Of a stretch of 64,000 nt of DNA, positions 9,316-19,680 are shown piece by piece. The position numbers and the translations under genes are program-made. Each line of letters opens with the position of its first letter. The first letter of the stretch is position 1. Source of the stretch: Lepidurus packardi (lineage: Eukaryota; Arthropoda; Branchiopoda; Notostraca; Triopsidae); assembly GCA_023053545.1 (NCBI GenBank), contig JAKZAN010000066.1, forward strand, positions 1 to 64,000, in the 5' to 3' direction. Below the pieces are notes generated by a model. The model was not told the origin of the DNA. It did no database searches and saw only the letters and a list, made by a program, of their open reading frames with translations.

Positions 9316-10857
9316 CTAGCTTTCTTTCGATTTTTTCTTCTTAAGATAAAAATCAATTCCAAAATATACAGCCAAAGCGATCAAAAAGAAATTCAAATAA
9401 GATACTGATTTTCCTTCGCCACCAACCGTTGTAAACAATCGTTCCCAGCGAATTTTTTTGAAACCACTAGCATTTGAATCCCAGCTCATCCAGATAAAAA
9501 CTGGCTTTCCAACGATGTGATCTGCTGGAACAAAACCCCAATATCGGCTGTCTTCAGAGTTGTGTCTATTGTCGCCCATCATCCAGTAGTAATTCTGCTG
9601 AAACGTATAAGATTTTGCGATTTTGCCGTTAATGCGAATTTCATCGCCATTTACCTGCAGTTCGTTTCCTTCATATTCAGTAATAACCCTTTTGTAGAAG
9701 GGAATGGTTTCAGCATTAAGCGCCACTTTGCTACCAGCTTTTGGTATGTAAATAGGTCCTAAATTATCAACGTTCCAATCTTTTGAGTAGGGGAAAATGG
9801 TGCGGTCTACGGTATTGGATACGTTTCGTGTAACAGATTTTACAATTGGATTGTTACCCAATCTAGCAGCTGATTCTTCTGTTAAAGCAGAAAAAATATA
9901 GGTGTTTTGATCTTGTTGGTATATGCGGTCTGTTACTTGCAATTCTGTCATTAAATAGTTGCCATCAAGTGCGCTCCCGTCCGTAGTTACAATATAGGAA
10001 TATTGTGGTTTTGCACGTTCTGGGAGTACTAATTTCTTGCTGTCTATATACACAAATCCATCCCGAACAGATAGCGTATCGCCTGGTGCGCCCACGCAGC
10101 GTTTCACATAGTTCGATTTTTTATCGATTGGTTTGTCAGCTTTTCGGTTCGAACGATCAAAAAATTGGTACACAGTATCTACTGGCCAATTAAAAACAAC
10201 GATATCATTTCGGTGCACGTCTTCAATTCCTGGAAATCTAAAATAGGGCAGTTGGGGCCATTTCGTGTATGATTTTACATGAACAACAGGCAGGGTGTCG
10301 TGAAACATTGGCGCCGCGACTGATGTCATCGGTGTTCGAGCGCCGTAATTAAACTTGCTTACGAACAAGAAATCACCAACGAGTAAAGATTTTTCTAGCG
10401 ATGATGTTGGAATAGTATAGGGTTGCATCACATAAGTGTGCACCAATGTAGCCACAATAATGGCGAATAGCAGTGATGAAACTGTTTCTCCAGATTTTGA
10501 TTGGGGCGTTAAACTGCGATCTGTAACGTAGTTTAGTGGTTGCGTATAATTTACGTAGTAAATATAAAAACCAAAAGTAGCTACACCTAAAACCGTATCG
10601 CTAGTAGTATTTTTACCAAATACGCGCAGCGTTTCTACCCATATGACAGGAAACATAATCAAATTGACAACAGGCACAAACAATAAGATTGTCCACCATT
10701 TTGGTCGCCCGATAATGTCCATCAGAACAATTGCGTTATAAATCGGAATTATAGCTTCCCAACGTTTTCGTCCTGCAGCTTCATACAATTTCCAAGTTCC
10801 TGCAAAATGAATCACTTGAACAATTAGAAATAAGATCAACCAATGTGCTAATGTCAT
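9316..10857 (-). CDS. lepB: Signal peptidase I, long Bacteroidota form
   Basis: A 513-residue leader peptidase that removes type I signal peptides at the outer face of the inner membrane. Several N-terminal helices lie at about 5-25, 55-75 and 125-145. Then QPYTIPTSSLEKSLLVGDF holds the serine nucleophile (Ser153 by alignment with E. coli Ser90) and YVKRCVGAPGD the general base (Lys252). GDNRHNSEDSRYWGFVP is box E. A large insert lies between the Lys region and box E. A C-terminal membrane helix is followed by a lysine-rich tail. It is 30 bp downstream of dapB. Confidence 0.95.
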   Translation of the reverse strand: MTLAHWLILFLIVQVIHFAGTWKLYEAAGRKRWEAIIPIYNAIVLMDIIGRPKWWTILLFVPVVNLIMFPVIWVETLRVFGKNTTSDTVLGVATFGFYIYYVNYTQPLNYVTDRSLTPQSKSGETVSSLLFAIIVATLVHTYVMQPYTIPTSSLEKSLLVGDFLFVSKFNYGARTPMTSVAAPMFHDTLPVVHVKSYTKWPQLPYFRFPGIEDVHRNDIVVFNWPVDTVYQFFDRSNRKADKPIDKKSNYVKRCVGAPGDTLSVRDGFVYIDSKKLVLPERAKPQYSYIVTTDGSALDGNYLMTELQVTDRIYQQDQNTYIFSALTEESAARLGNNPIVKSVTRNVSNTVDRTIFPYSKDWNVDNLGPIYIPKAGSKVALNAETIPFYKRVITEYEGNELQVNGDEIRINGKIAKSYTFQQNYYWMMGDNRHNSEDSRYWGFVPADHIVGKPVFIWMSWDSNASGFKKIRWERLFTTVGGEGKSVSYLNFFLIALAVYFGIDFYLKKKKSKES

Positions 10858-10887
10858 ACTATTATTATTGAGTTTTTGTAACTATAT

Positions 10888-11586
10888 TTATATATCTAAA
10901 ACGTCTTTCATCGTGAAAACGCCTGTTTTACCTACAAGCCATTCTGCGGCCATAACAGCACCTATCGCAAATCCTTCTCGGCTGTGGGCTGTGTGTTTAA
11001 TTTCAATTGTATCAATCGTTGACTCATAATAAACAGAATGCGTTCCGGGAACATTTTCGATGCGTTGTGCATCGATTAGAATTTCATCAGATTTTGCATT
11101 GTCTAATGCCCAACTTGAATAGTCTGAGCTTTCAATGATGTCTTTGGCTAATGAAATCGCAGTGCCGCTTGGCGCATCTAATTTCTGTGTATGGTGTATT
11201 TCCTGCATCGAAACTGAATATTGCGGAAATTTTGCCATTAATTGTGATAACTTTTGATTCAGTTCAAAGAATAAATTTACGCCCAAACTAAAGTTTGATC
11301 CGTAAATAAACGCCCCGTTTTGTGATTCACAAAGCGCAGTCATTAACGGATAGTCAACTAACCATCCTGTTGTTCCTGATACGACTGGAATTCCATTTGT
11401 AAGACAAGTTTGTATGTTGGTAACAGCGGCTGAGGGAACGCTAAAATCAATTGCAACATCTGCACGATCTAATCCATCAAACGAATTTTCGGTAGTTTTA
11501 CGAAGCACAATTTCATGCCCATGCATCAAAGCAATTTTTTCGATTGCTTTCCCCATTTTTCCATACCCTAATAAAGCTATTTTCAT
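10888..11586 (-). CDS. dapB: 4-hydroxy-tetrahydrodipicolinate reductase
   Basis: A 232-residue DapB of the diaminopimelate/lysine pathway. The nucleotide-binding start IALLGYGKMGKAIEKIA, the EIHHTQKLDAPSGTA motif (catalytic His pair and Lys) and HTAHSREGFAIGAV are all present. Slightly shorter than the E. coli enzyme (273), as in other Bacteroidota. Its ATG shares one base with the preceding stop (TAATG). Confidence 0.96.
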   Translation of the reverse strand: MKIALLGYGKMGKAIEKIALMHGHEIVLRKTTENSFDGLDRADVAIDFSVPSAAVTNIQTCLTNGIPVVSGTTGWLVDYPLMTALCESQNGAFIYGSNFSLGVNLFFELNQKLSQLMAKFPQYSVSMQEIHHTQKLDAPSGTAISLAKDIIESSDYSSWALDNAKSDEILIDAQRIENVPGTHSVYYESTIDTIEIKHTAHSREGFAIGAVMAAEWLVGKTGVFTMKDVLDI

Positions 11587-12134
11587 TAGAATTTATAATT
11601 TATTGTCAGTCCCATATTGGGTTTGTAATTGAAATCATTTTGATAAATTTCAGGCCCGATTGTCAGTTTGTCATTAACATTGAACTGCATCAGGTGTGCA
11701 TCCACATTGGCGTCAACGATATTCAAAATATACGAAAGACCCGCAAACAGCATCGATAAATCACGGTTTCGCTGATAGAATTTTTGCCCCGCAATTAAAC
11801 GAGAATCGTCTAAAAACTGCAAGTCATCATCTTTATATCCGGCCAATCGGCGTTTATAGGCATTTCTGTAGTTGTGATACTGCCTGTTGTTTTCTTTATA
11901 GAAGTAGAGCGACGCACCTAGAGCCCCATAAACAATTGGAATTTTCCAGTATTTTTTGTTATAAGCTTGTCCCATTCCTGGCAATAAAGCCGAATAGAAC
12001 GCAGCTTTTGCTGGCGCAAGTGGATTTATTTCAGCTGTTCTTATGGTGTCGATTGCCACCAGCTGATCCAGTTTCTGAGCGAATACAGGAAAAGTTGAAA
12101 ATAAAAATAGGGCTATGTAGATTGCACTACGCAC
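11586..12134 (-). CDS. DUF5683 exported membrane protein
   Basis: A 182-residue protein with a cleavable signal peptide ending in FPVFAQ (residue 20). The DUF5683 core is ALLPGMGQAYNKKYWKIPIV, followed by a hydrophobic segment and a second near the LSYILNIVDANVDAHL motif. Function is unknown. It overlaps parB by 8 bp and dapB by 1 bp, inside the operon from parA to wbqC. Confidence 0.85.
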   Translation of the reverse strand: MRSAIYIALFLFSTFPVFAQKLDQLVAIDTIRTAEINPLAPAKAAFYSALLPGMGQAYNKKYWKIPIVYGALGASLYFYKENNRQYHNYRNAYKRRLAGYKDDDLQFLDDSRLIAGQKFYQRNRDLSMLFAGLSYILNIVDANVDAHLMQFNVNDKLTIGPEIYQNDFNYKPNMGLTINYKF

Positions 12135-13026
12135 CGCTTTTGATAAGGGTTAGAATTCGGTTGAATTCGGCTTCCGACTTAAACGGAATCGTGATTTTTC
12201 CTTTTCCGCCTGCCATTACCTTAATATCAGCTTTTGTGCCAAGGAAGTTTGCCAACTCAGTTTTCTTTTCTTCGGCAGAAAATACAGCCGCTTTTGGTTT
12301 AACGGCATTTGGTTTTAGGCCCTCTTGGTGGGTTTTAACCAATGCTTCTGTTTCCCTTACCGAAAGATTTCGGCTTACTATCTTTTGGTAAATATCGGCT
12401 TGTACGTCTTGGTCTTCAATGTTAATTATTGCACGACCATGCCCCATACTGATGAAACCATCGCGGATGCCTGTTTGGATAATTGGGTCTAATTTTAACA
12501 AGCGCAAATAATTGGCAATAGTGGATCTTTTCTTGCCTACTTTAGAACTCATTTGTTCTTGCGTCAACTGGATTTCATCGATCAACCGCTGGTAAGACAA
12601 CGCAATTTCAATTGGATCTAAATCATGCCGCTGAATGTTTTCTACCAATGCCATTGTAAGCGATTCGTTATCGTTTGCAATGCGGATATAAGATGGTATT
12701 GTTGTGAGTCCTGCTAATTTTGAAGCACGCAACCTGCGTTCTCCAGAAATTAATTGGTATTTGTTGAAGGCTGATTTCCGAACCGTAATGGGCTGGATAA
12801 TACCTAATTCGCTAATAGAAGACGCTAACTCTTGAAGCGTCTCTTCGTTGAAATTACTTCTAGGCTGGAAGGGGTTTATTTCGATTGAGTCAATATCCAA
12901 TTCGACAATATTTCCTACCACTTTATCGGCATTTTTATCTGCAATAGACTGTATATCGTTCTCTGGATCTTTAAGTAAAGCTGATAAACCCCTACCTAAA
13001 GCTTGTTTTTTAACTGCTTTTGCCAT
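12127..13026 (-). CDS. parB: Chromosome partitioning protein ParB
   Basis: A 299-residue ParB/Spo0J. Seen are the N-terminal GRGLSALL patch that contacts ParA, the ParB/Srx box with NPFQPR and SGERRLRASKLAG (the CTP-binding GERR motif), and the HTH region MSSKVGKKRSTIANYLRLL. It is a CTP-dependent clamp that loads at parS to segregate the origin and recruit SMC. No obvious parS palindrome was noticed nearby. The start is 4 bp from the parA stop. Confidence 0.96.
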   Translation of the reverse strand: MAKAVKKQALGRGLSALLKDPENDIQSIADKNADKVVGNIVELDIDSIEINPFQPRSNFNEETLQELASSISELGIIQPITVRKSAFNKYQLISGERRLRASKLAGLTTIPSYIRIANDNESLTMALVENIQRHDLDPIEIALSYQRLIDEIQLTQEQMSSKVGKKRSTIANYLRLLKLDPIIQTGIRDGFISMGHGRAIINIEDQDVQADIYQKIVSRNLSVRETEALVKTHQEGLKPNAVKPKAAVFSAEEKKTELANFLGTKADIKVMAGGKGKITIPFKSEAEFNRILTLIKSGA

Positions 13027-13030
13027 AAAA

Positions 13031-13798
13031 TCACTTGCTGTTTTTCTTAATTATTTCTTCTGCTAAACTCAAATAGTTTGTAGCTCCTTTCGAAGTAGCG
13101 TCAAAATTAATGATACTTTCTCCGAAACTTGGTGCTTCGCTTAGCTTTACGTTTCGTTGTATGATTGTATTGAACACCATGTCGTGGAAGTGCTTTTGGA
13201 CTTCCTCAACAACTTGATTCGATAGTCGGAGTCTCGAATCATACATCGTTAGCAGCAATCCTTCGATATCTAACGCAGGATTATGTATTTTTTGTACACT
13301 TTTAATAGTGTTTAATAGTTTACCCAAACCTTCAAGCGCAAAATATTCACACTGAATTGGAATCACAACCGAATCTGCTGCTGTCAATGCATTTAATGTC
13401 AATAGGCCTAAAGAAGGAGCACAGTCAATCAAGATATAATCATATTTATCTTTGATCGATTCCAATGCCTGTTTCAGCATATATTCGCGGTTTTCCTTAT
13501 CAACAAGTTCTATTTCAATCGCAACTAGATCAATATGTGCTGGAATCACATCAACATTAGGTGCAGAGCAACCAATGATGGCGTCTTCTGGAATATTGCT
13601 ATGTTCTAAAATTTGATAGGTTCCTATTTCGACATTTTCCACATCAATTCCCAAGCCCGAACTTGCGTTTGCTTGTGGGTCAGCGTCAATTAAAAGTACC
13701 TTTTTTTCAAGAACACCCAATGAAGCCGCGAGGTTTACTGACGTAGTTGTTTTTCCGACGCCGCCTTTTTGGTTGGCAATAGCAATGATTTTACCCAT
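13031..13798 (-). CDS. parA: Chromosome partitioning ATPase ParA
   Basis: A 255-residue ParA/Soj with deviant Walker A KGGVGKTTTS (11-20), the LLIDADPQANAS switch and ILIDCAPSLGLLTLNAL. It drives origin segregation with ParB. It heads a six-gene minus-strand cluster (parA, parB, DUF5683, dapB, lepB, wbqC) whose genes overlap or lie within 30 bp. No good -7 box was seen in the 118-bp upstream gap. Confidence 0.97.
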   Translation of the reverse strand: MGKIIAIANQKGGVGKTTTSVNLAASLGVLEKKVLLIDADPQANASSGLGIDVENVEIGTYQILEHSNIPEDAIIGCSAPNVDVIPAHIDLVAIEIELVDKENREYMLKQALESIKDKYDYILIDCAPSLGLLTLNALTAADSVVIPIQCEYFALEGLGKLLNTIKSVQKIHNPALDIEGLLLTMYDSRLRLSNQVVEEVQKHFHDMVFNTIIQRNVKLSEAPSFGESIINFDATSKGATNYLSLAEEIIKKNSK

Positions 13799-13916
13799 TT
13801 ATGATTGTGAATTTTAGAGCGTAAAAATACAATTAATTATGGCTTAGCCAATCTTATTTTGTTAACATTAGATAAAATTGGCCAAGGCAAACTGACTTTA
13901 TAAATTAGTGGTCTAG

Positions 13917-14798
13917 TTATTTATTTTTCTTTGCTTTTATAAGCATTTCCAATTGGTCCCAAAGTTCCGGCGGAATTGCTTCAAGTAGATTAAATTGACC
14001 CGCACCTTTGAGCCATTCGCCGCCATCAATTGTGACAACCTCTCCGTTCAAGTAAGCACTAAAATCAGATACGAGGTAGGCTGCTAAATTGGCTAATTCT
14101 TGATGTTCGCCAACGCGCTTTAGTGGGACTTTCTGAGCCAGATCAAATTTTTCCTTTAAGTTACCAGGTAATAATCGATCCCAAGCACCTTTTGTTGGGA
14201 ATGGTCCTGGCGCAATTGCGTTGAAACGAATGCCATATTTTGCCCATTCGACTGCTAAACTTCTAGTCATTGCTAAAACGCCTGCTTTTGCAGTTGCACT
14301 TGGCACCACATAAGCGGATCCTGTCCAAGCATAAGTGGTCACGATATTCAACACAACTGAATTGGTTTGATTGGTGTCAATCCAATGTTTTCCAAATGCG
14401 AGCGTACAATTTTTAGTTCCTTTGAGAACAATATCAATAATCGTATCGAAAGCATTCGACGACAACCGCTCCGTTGGCGAAATAAAATTTCCAGCAGCAT
14501 TATTGAGCAGAATGTCCACTCGGCCAAATCTTGCTACGGCTGCCTTCATCATGTTTTCTACCTCTTCATAATGCCGAACATCGCATTGCAAAGGCATGCA
14601 TTTCCCGCCTGTTTCTGCTTCCAATTCGCTTGCTGTTGCCTGTAATTTTTCAAGATCACGAGAAGTAATGGCCACATTTGCGCCTAATTCTAAAAAATAT
14701 TTTGTCATGGCCTTTCCAAGTCCGCTTCCGCCACCGGTAACCACAATCGTTTTTCCTTTTAATGCGTCATCGCGCAACATTTTCTGCGTATAGTCCAT
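13917..14798 (-). CDS. SDR oxidoreductase, 2,4-dienoyl-CoA reductase-like
   Basis: A 293-residue short-chain dehydrogenase with cofactor loop TGGGSGLGKAM (21-31) and NNAAGNF (99-105). The catalytic layout is that of 2,4-dienoyl-CoA reductases rather than classical YxxxK enzymes: Tyr156 in TTYAWTG and Lys171 in PSATAKAG are 15 residues apart, as in DECR1. It probably reduces unsaturated acyl-CoAs during beta-oxidation. It sits downstream of methylmalonyl-CoA mutase, which also suggests acyl-CoA metabolism. Confidence 0.85.
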   Translation of the reverse strand: MDYTQKMLRDDALKGKTIVVTGGGSGLGKAMTKYFLELGANVAITSRDLEKLQATASELEAETGGKCMPLQCDVRHYEEVENMMKAAVARFGRVDILLNNAAGNFISPTERLSSNAFDTIIDIVLKGTKNCTLAFGKHWIDTNQTNSVVLNIVTTYAWTGSAYVVPSATAKAGVLAMTRSLAVEWAKYGIRFNAIAPGPFPTKGAWDRLLPGNLKEKFDLAQKVPLKRVGEHQELANLAAYLVSDFSAYLNGEVVTIDGGEWLKGAGQFNLLEAIPPELWDQLEMLIKAKKNK

Positions 14799-14881
14799 AG
14801 TATATTTTTGTAATGCTAAATATATAAAATCAGCGTCAGAAAATCCTACGAAAGAATAATAAATTATTCAATCAGCTGATC

Positions 14882-17002
14882 TTAGTCGGTGATCAGAATA
14901 TTTAAGATCTGAATTGCTGCTTCGCTAATTTTTGTTCCTGGCCCAAATACGGCAACAGCTCCAGCGTCAAATAAAAATTGATAATCTTGTGCGGGAATTA
15001 CGCCACCCACAATAACCATAATGTCTTGTCGTCCAAACTTTTTTAGTTCTTCAATCACTTTCGGAACAAGGGTTTTGTGTCCAGCCGCTAATGACGACAC
15101 ACCTAAAATATGAACGTCATTTTCAACAGCTTGTTTGGCTGCTTCTTCAGGTGTTTGAAACAATGGGCCAATATCAACATCGAAACCCACGTCGGCATAG
15201 CCTGTTGCCACGACTTTTGCCCCGCGGTCATGTCCGTCTTGCCCCATTTTCGCAATCATTATGCGGGGGCGTCGGCCTTCTTTTTTGGCAAAGTCGTTTG
15301 CCAGCTGTTTTGCTTGCGCAAAGCTTTCGTCATTTTTGATTTCTTTACTATACACACCGCTAAAAGTTTTAATTTGTGCTTTATACCTGCCGTATATCGT
15401 TTCCAAAGCGTCACTGATTTCGCCTAATGTAGCGCGTTCTCTTGCTGCTTCGACTGCAGCTTCCAAAAGATTGCCGCCACCTGCTCTGGCAATAGTGACC
15501 AATTTATCTAGTGCGGCCTGTACTTTTTCTGAATTTCGAGTTTTTTTAATTCTTGCAAGTGAATCCAATTGTTCATTGCGAACCATTTCATTGTCCACAT
15601 CTAGGATCTGAAGCGGATCTTCTTTTTCCAGTCGGAATTTATTGACGCCCACAATGATGTCTTGTCCGCTGTCAATTCTCGCTTGTTTGCGTGCAGCAGC
15701 TTCTTCGATCCGCAGTTTTGGAATGCCAGCTTCAATTGCTTTTGTCATTCCACCCAGCGATTCTACTTCTGCGATTAATTTCCAAGCACTATCTGCAATT
15801 TCCTGTGTCAGTTTCTCAACATAATAGCTTCCTGCCCAAGGATCGACTGTTTTGGTAATCTTGGTTTCTTCTTGTAAATATATTTGGGTATTCCGGGCAA
15901 TTCTAGCCGAAAAATCGGTTGGCAAAGCAATCGCCTCGTCAAGTGCGTTCGTGTGCAAAGATTGTGTGCCACCAAAAGCAGCTGCAGCAGCTTCAATTGT
16001 CGTGCGGGCAACATTATTGAATGGATCTTGCTCCGTTAAGCTCCAGCCCGATGTTTGACAGTGGGTGCGAAGTGCCAAGGATTTTTCATCTTTTGGATTG
16101 AATTGTTTTAGCAGTTTTGACCAAATCATTCGTGCAGCGCGCATTTTGGCAATCTCCATAAAATGATTCATACCAATAGCCCAGAAGAATGACAATCGCG
16201 GCGCAAATTCGTCAATCTTCATGCCGGTGGAAAGTCCTGTTCGGATATATTCCAATCCATCAGCTAAGGTATATGCCAGCTCTATATCTGCGGTAGCACC
16301 AGCTTCTTGCATGTGATACCCAGAGATTGAAATAGAATTAAATTTAGGCATTTTTTGGCTGGTATACTCAAAAATGTCTGCAATAATTTTCATAGATGGC
16401 GCAGGGGGGTAGATATACGTGTTGCGCACCATAAATTCCTTCAAGATGTCATTCTGGATCGTACCTGAAAGTTTTTCGGGTCTTACTCCTTGTTCCTCGG
16501 CTGCAACGATATAGAACGCCATAATGGGCAAAACAGCACCATTCATGGTCATCGACACAGACATTTCATCAAGCGGAATTTGGTCAAACAACATTTTCAT
16601 GTCTTCGACTGTATCTATAGCCACGCCTGCTTTTCCAACGTCTCCCACCACGCGCTCGTGGTCAGAGTCGTAGCCGCGGTGTGTGGGTAAATCGAAAGCA
16701 ATAGACAATCCTTTTTGACCAGCGGCTAAATTTCGTCGGTAGAATGCATTGCTTTCTGTGGCTGTCGAAAATCCGGCATATTGTCGGATTGTCCATGGGC
16801 GTCGCACATACATGGTGGCGTAAGGCCCACGCAAGTTTGGAGCGAAACCCGCGCCAAAGCCTAGATGACTCAAATTAGAAATGTCAGATTTTTGGTATCT
16901 TGCTTTTAGCTCAATTCCTTCGGCCGTAGTGAAAGGTTCCGATACGTTTTGTTGCGAAACTTCTTTTGAAGTCAATTGCAAATGTTGTAAATTCTTTCTC
17001 AT
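14882..17002 (-). CDS. mutB: Methylmalonyl-CoA mutase, large (catalytic) subunit
   Basis: A 706-residue mutase interconverting succinyl-CoA and methylmalonyl-CoA. The TIM-barrel part includes [18 protein letters not shown] and [12 protein letters not shown]. The C-terminal B12-binding domain has [18 protein letters not shown], the DxHxxG base-off cobalamin motif, at about residue 586. Length is a little under the usual ~715. Its ATG shares one base with the small-subunit stop, so the subunits are made together. Confidence 0.96.
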   Translation of the reverse strand: MRKNLQHLQLTSKEVSQQNVSEPFTTAEGIELKARYQKSDISNLSHLGFGAGFAPNLRGPYATMYVRRPWTIRQYAGFSTATESNAFYRRNLAAGQKGLSIAFDLPTHRGYDSDHERVVGDVGKAGVAIDTVEDMKMLFDQIPLDEMSVSMTMNGAVLPIMAFYIVAAEEQGVRPEKLSGTIQNDILKEFMVRNTYIYPPAPSMKIIADIFEYTSQKMPKFNSISISGYHMQEAGATADIELAYTLADGLEYIRTGLSTGMKIDEFAPRLSFFWAIGMNHFMEIAKMRAARMIWSKLLKQFNPKDEKSLALRTHCQTSGWSLTEQDPFNNVARTTIEAAAAAFGGTQSLHTNALDEAIALPTDFSARIARNTQIYLQEETKITKTVDPWAGSYYVEKLTQEIADSAWKLIAEVESLGGMTKAIEAGIPKLRIEEAAARKQARIDSGQDIIVGVNKFRLEKEDPLQILDVDNEMVRNEQLDSLARIKKTRNSEKVQAALDKLVTIARAGGGNLLEAAVEAARERATLGEISDALETIYGRYKAQIKTFSGVYSKEIKNDESFAQAKQLANDFAKKEGRRPRIMIAKMGQDGHDRGAKVVATGYADVGFDVDIGPLFQTPEEAAKQAVENDVHILGVSSLAAGHKTLVPKVIEELKKFGRQDIMVIVGGVIPAQDYQFLFDAGAVAVFGPGTKISEAAIQILNILITD

Positions 17003-18357
17003 TACGATTCTTTTTCGGTCAACAGTCGTTCTTGTTCCAATGATTCTGCTAGCCGTCGTTCAATAATTGGACTAATAAGTGTTTTTCTTGGTTTCACTTT
17101 CACAAAAGGAAACAACTCCAAATCATGCGCCATTCGGTCGTTTTTGTTGGGGTGTTTGTTGGTTCCCAATAATATTTCTTTGCCTGCATCAAAAAGCGTT
17201 TGTTCTTTTTCAGCGCTTTCAGCAATTTTTCGTTGTATTGTGCCTTCCTTCAATTGGGCAAGCAAACCGCCAGAGGCTTCGATTTCCTTGAACAATTCGA
17301 GTGCCTTTTCGGCTAATTGTGACGTGAGGTGTTCAATATAGTAGCTGCCGTCTGCAGGATTATTTACTTTATCGAAATAACTTTCATGTTTCAGGATAAG
17401 CAATTGGTTTCTGGCAATCCGTTCGCCAAATTCGTTACTCTTGTGATAGAGCGCGTCATACGGAAGATTCTGAACCGCATCGGCACCGCCCAAAATTGCA
17501 CTCATGCACTCGGTTGTTGAGCGCAGCATGTTGACGTTATAATCGTAAAGGGTTTTGTTTCGCTTGGTTGGAAATGCAACCAATTGACAATTCAAATCAT
17601 GTTTGTATTCTAGCGCTAAAGTTTCAAAAAGCAATCGCATTGCCCGCAATTTTGCTATTTCAAAAAAGTAATTCGATCCAACCGACATCTGAATCGTGAT
17701 TGCCTTTTTGATGTTCGGAATCTGATTGAAATATTCATTCAAATGTGACAGGGTGTAGGCCAATTGCTGCACCATGTTCGCGCCCGAATTCTGATAAATC
17801 GAACCATCAACACTGACGATGCCGCAATTTTCGCTCGCATTTTGAATTTTTCGCAATGCTGCAAAATTGTTCAAATCGGACTCAAACCAGTTGCCTTCTT
17901 TTGCAAATTGATGAACAGGATCTACAATTATAGTAATGTTTCTGCCTGCCGCTGCCTTGTCAATTATTTGGATGTATGACGCAGAAATAAAAGATAGTTT
18001 TATATATAAGGTAACATTAACCGGAAGCGCCTCAATCAGTTTTAAAACGTTGATTTCTTCCGACGGAATGATAAGTGATAGCTGTTCCGCGCCACGTTTA
18101 ATGCTATCATTAGCGCGGTAGATTGATTTTTCGAGGTCAAAAACATAGATTTCTTGGCAGATTGCAAATCCGTTGTTTTGGCTTTGCAAGGTTGTTTTCG
18201 AAAATTCGTCTTCATGATAAAAAGGGCGGACCTTAATGCCTTCTGGGCTTTCCCATACTAAGGTTTCATTATAATCTGCGCCATTCAATTCGTATTGTAT
18301 TTGTTGTTTCCACTGTTTTGTAGAAACAGCTTCAAATTCATTAAACAAGTCTTGCAT
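17002..18357 (-). CDS. mutA: Methylmalonyl-CoA mutase, small subunit
   Basis: A 451-residue mutase-like chain with [20 protein letters not shown] and [20 protein letters not shown], parallel to the large subunit. It ends before any cobalamin domain and has no DxHxxG motif. It is clearly shorter than the ~620-residue small subunits of Actinobacteria; the short form is common in Flavobacteriia. It should pair with the large subunit as a non-catalytic partner. It is preceded 36 bp upstream by the DivIC-like gene. Confidence 0.92.
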   Translation of the reverse strand: MQDLFNEFEAVSTKQWKQQIQYELNGADYNETLVWESPEGIKVRPFYHEDEFSKTTLQSQNNGFAICQEIYVFDLEKSIYRANDSIKRGAEQLSLIIPSEEINVLKLIEALPVNVTLYIKLSFISASYIQIIDKAAAGRNITIIVDPVHQFAKEGNWFESDLNNFAALRKIQNASENCGIVSVDGSIYQNSGANMVQQLAYTLSHLNEYFNQIPNIKKAITIQMSVGSNYFFEIAKLRAMRLLFETLALEYKHDLNCQLVAFPTKRNKTLYDYNVNMLRSTTECMSAILGGADAVQNLPYDALYHKSNEFGERIARNQLLILKHESYFDKVNNPADGSYYIEHLTSQLAEKALELFKEIEASGGLLAQLKEGTIQRKIAESAEKEQTLFDAGKEILLGTNKHPNKNDRMAHDLELFPFVKVKPRKTLISPIIERRLAESLEQERLLTEKES

Positions 18358-18393
18358 GTTGTCTGGTTTGGCTGCGTTTAGGATTGTGTTGCG

Positions 18394-18714
18394 CTAATTT
18401 TTCAGGCTGTCGCCTTCAATTTCTATTAAGTAAATGTCTTCGTTTTCACGTTTCATATAATACTTCTCGCGCGCATATTTTTCAATTTGCTCTGGATTTT
18501 TCAGTAAATATATGTTGTGCTGGTCTTTCTTGATTTCTTCTAAATAATAGCGCTTGTTGTCTTCTAGTTCGTCAACTTCTTTGTTAAGTTCGCGGTGTTG
18601 CAGCCAAGAATAGTTGTCAAGAAACAGCATCCAAACCATAAAAAAAAGCAGCACCCAAACGTATTTGTTGCTTATGATTTTGAACCAAGTCGACTCGCGA
18701 AGAGAATTTGCCAT
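18394..18714 (-). CDS. Septum formation initiator (DivIC/FtsB-like)
   Basis: A 106-residue bitopic protein starting at MANSLRESTW. It has one transmembrane helix (about 18-36, VWVLLFFMVWMLFLDNYSW), a coiled-coil stretch (LNKEVDELEDNKRYYLEEI) and a C-terminal EKYYMKRENEDIYLIE motif typical of DivIC/FtsB. It is expected to join FtsL and FtsQ in the divisome. An in-frame ATG 33 bp upstream would add an unlikely basic extension. Confidence 0.88.
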   Translation of the reverse strand: MANSLRESTWFKIISNKYVWVLLFFMVWMLFLDNYSWLQHRELNKEVDELEDNKRYYLEEIKKDQHNIYLLKNPEQIEKYAREKYYMKRENEDIYLIEIEGDSLKN

Positions 18715-18813
18715 GTTATGTCTTTTTAGCCCCGATTGAAGCGGCATCCACTTTTTTGCTGCCCTTGCTGTCCTGTTTTTAATGTGCTGACCAACAGCAA
18801 AAAACGTGATACA

Positions 18814-18836
18814 GCGGAAAGCGGGAAATAGCTCCT
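18814..18836 (-). repeat. Dispersed repeat fragment, copy E
   Basis: On the minus strand this reads AGGAGCTATTTCCCGCTTTC and on, matching the 5' end of copy B (41213). The rest of the element is not recognisable here. It lies in the 151-bp gap between uridine kinase and the DivIC-like gene. Confidence 0.55.
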
Positions 18837-18865
18837 GAAAATTGCCTTAAAAGTAATAAAAAAAT

Positions 18866-19474
18866 TTACAAAATACGCTGATTTATTACCGCTCGAACCA
18901 CATCAATTGCCACCGTATTGTATTTGTCATTTGGAATAATAATGTCCGCGAATGCTTTTGTAGGCTCGATAAATTGCTGATGCATAGGCTTCAAAGTGGT
19001 TTGATAGCGACTCAAAACCTCGTCCATATCGCGGCCACGTTCCGCAATATCTCGGCGCATTCTTCTAATCAAGCGCTCGTCGGAATCCGCATGAACAAAA
19101 ACTTTAATATCGCATAAATCACGCAATTCTGGGTTTGCAAGGATCAAAATTCCTTCCACAATCATGACTTTTCGCGGGTGTGTGATGATCGTATCGTCGG
19201 TCCGGTTGTGCGTCACAAATGAATAGACCGGCTGTTCGATGTTTTTTCCTGCGCGCAAATCCTTGAGATGTTGCACCAATAAGTCGAAATCGATTGCCCG
19301 CGGATGGTCAAAATTAATCAACGCACGCTCATCATAACTCAAATTATCGTTTTGCTTATAATACGAATCTTGGTGAATAATGCCCACTTCAGTCTCAGGC
19401 AGTTCGTTCATAATCTGGTGCACAACAGTTGTTTTCCCACTGCCGGTTCCGCCTGCGATACCGATAATTAGCAT
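18866..19474 (-). CDS. udk: Uridine kinase
   Basis: A 202-residue uridine/cytidine kinase of the pyrimidine salvage pathway. It has P-loop GGTGSGKTT (8-16), IIHQDSYYKQ, NFDHPRAIDFDLL (nucleoside binding), VEGILIL and RLIRRMRRDIAERGRD (the lid). Length fits the family. It is followed after 151 bp by the DivIC-like gene on the same strand. Confidence 0.96.
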   Translation of the reverse strand: MLIIGIAGGTGSGKTTVVHQIMNELPETEVGIIHQDSYYKQNDNLSYDERALINFDHPRAIDFDLLVQHLKDLRAGKNIEQPVYSFVTHNRTDDTIITHPRKVMIVEGILILANPELRDLCDIKVFVHADSDERLIRRMRRDIAERGRDMDEVLSRYQTTLKPMHQQFIEPTKAFADIIIPNDKYNTVAIDVVRAVINQRIL

Positions 19475-19496
19475 ATTTCTGAGGTTTAATTTGGCG

Positions 19497-19504
19497 CAAA
19501 AATA
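19497..19504 (-). promoter_or_regulatory. Probable -7 box (TATTTTTG) for udk
   Basis: CAAAAATA on the plus strand is TATTTTTG on the minus strand, a TAnnTTTG match 22 bp before the udk ATG. The nearest TTG is 26 bp further upstream, longer than usual, so the -33 part is doubtful. Confidence 0.45.
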
Positions 19505-19565
19505 GGAAAATTATTAGAGTGGCGTTGCGGCAATCATGCTAATTTCGGTCGGCATAGAAAAGTTC

Positions 19566-19654
19566 TTTTTTGGGCGTGCCACCCGCGCTTCCAAAAAGGG
19601 CGCGCGGCTGTCGGGCTTTTCGTCGTGCGCGGCACTTCCTGCAATCCCTCACGC
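19566..19654 (+). repeat. Dispersed intergenic repeat, copy F (degenerate)
   Basis: TTTTTTGGGCGTGCCACCCG, then GTCGGGCTTTTCG and TGCAATCCCTCACGCG, resemble copies A and C but with a larger GC-rich middle. It lies directly before the tandem repeat block. Confidence 0.55.
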
Positions 19655-19680
19655 GGGTTCCCCTCAACATTTGGGTTGAA

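Noticed and set aside
12127..13916. parS site next to parAB
   Set aside because: No 16-bp palindrome resembling the parS consensus was noticed in or around the operon.
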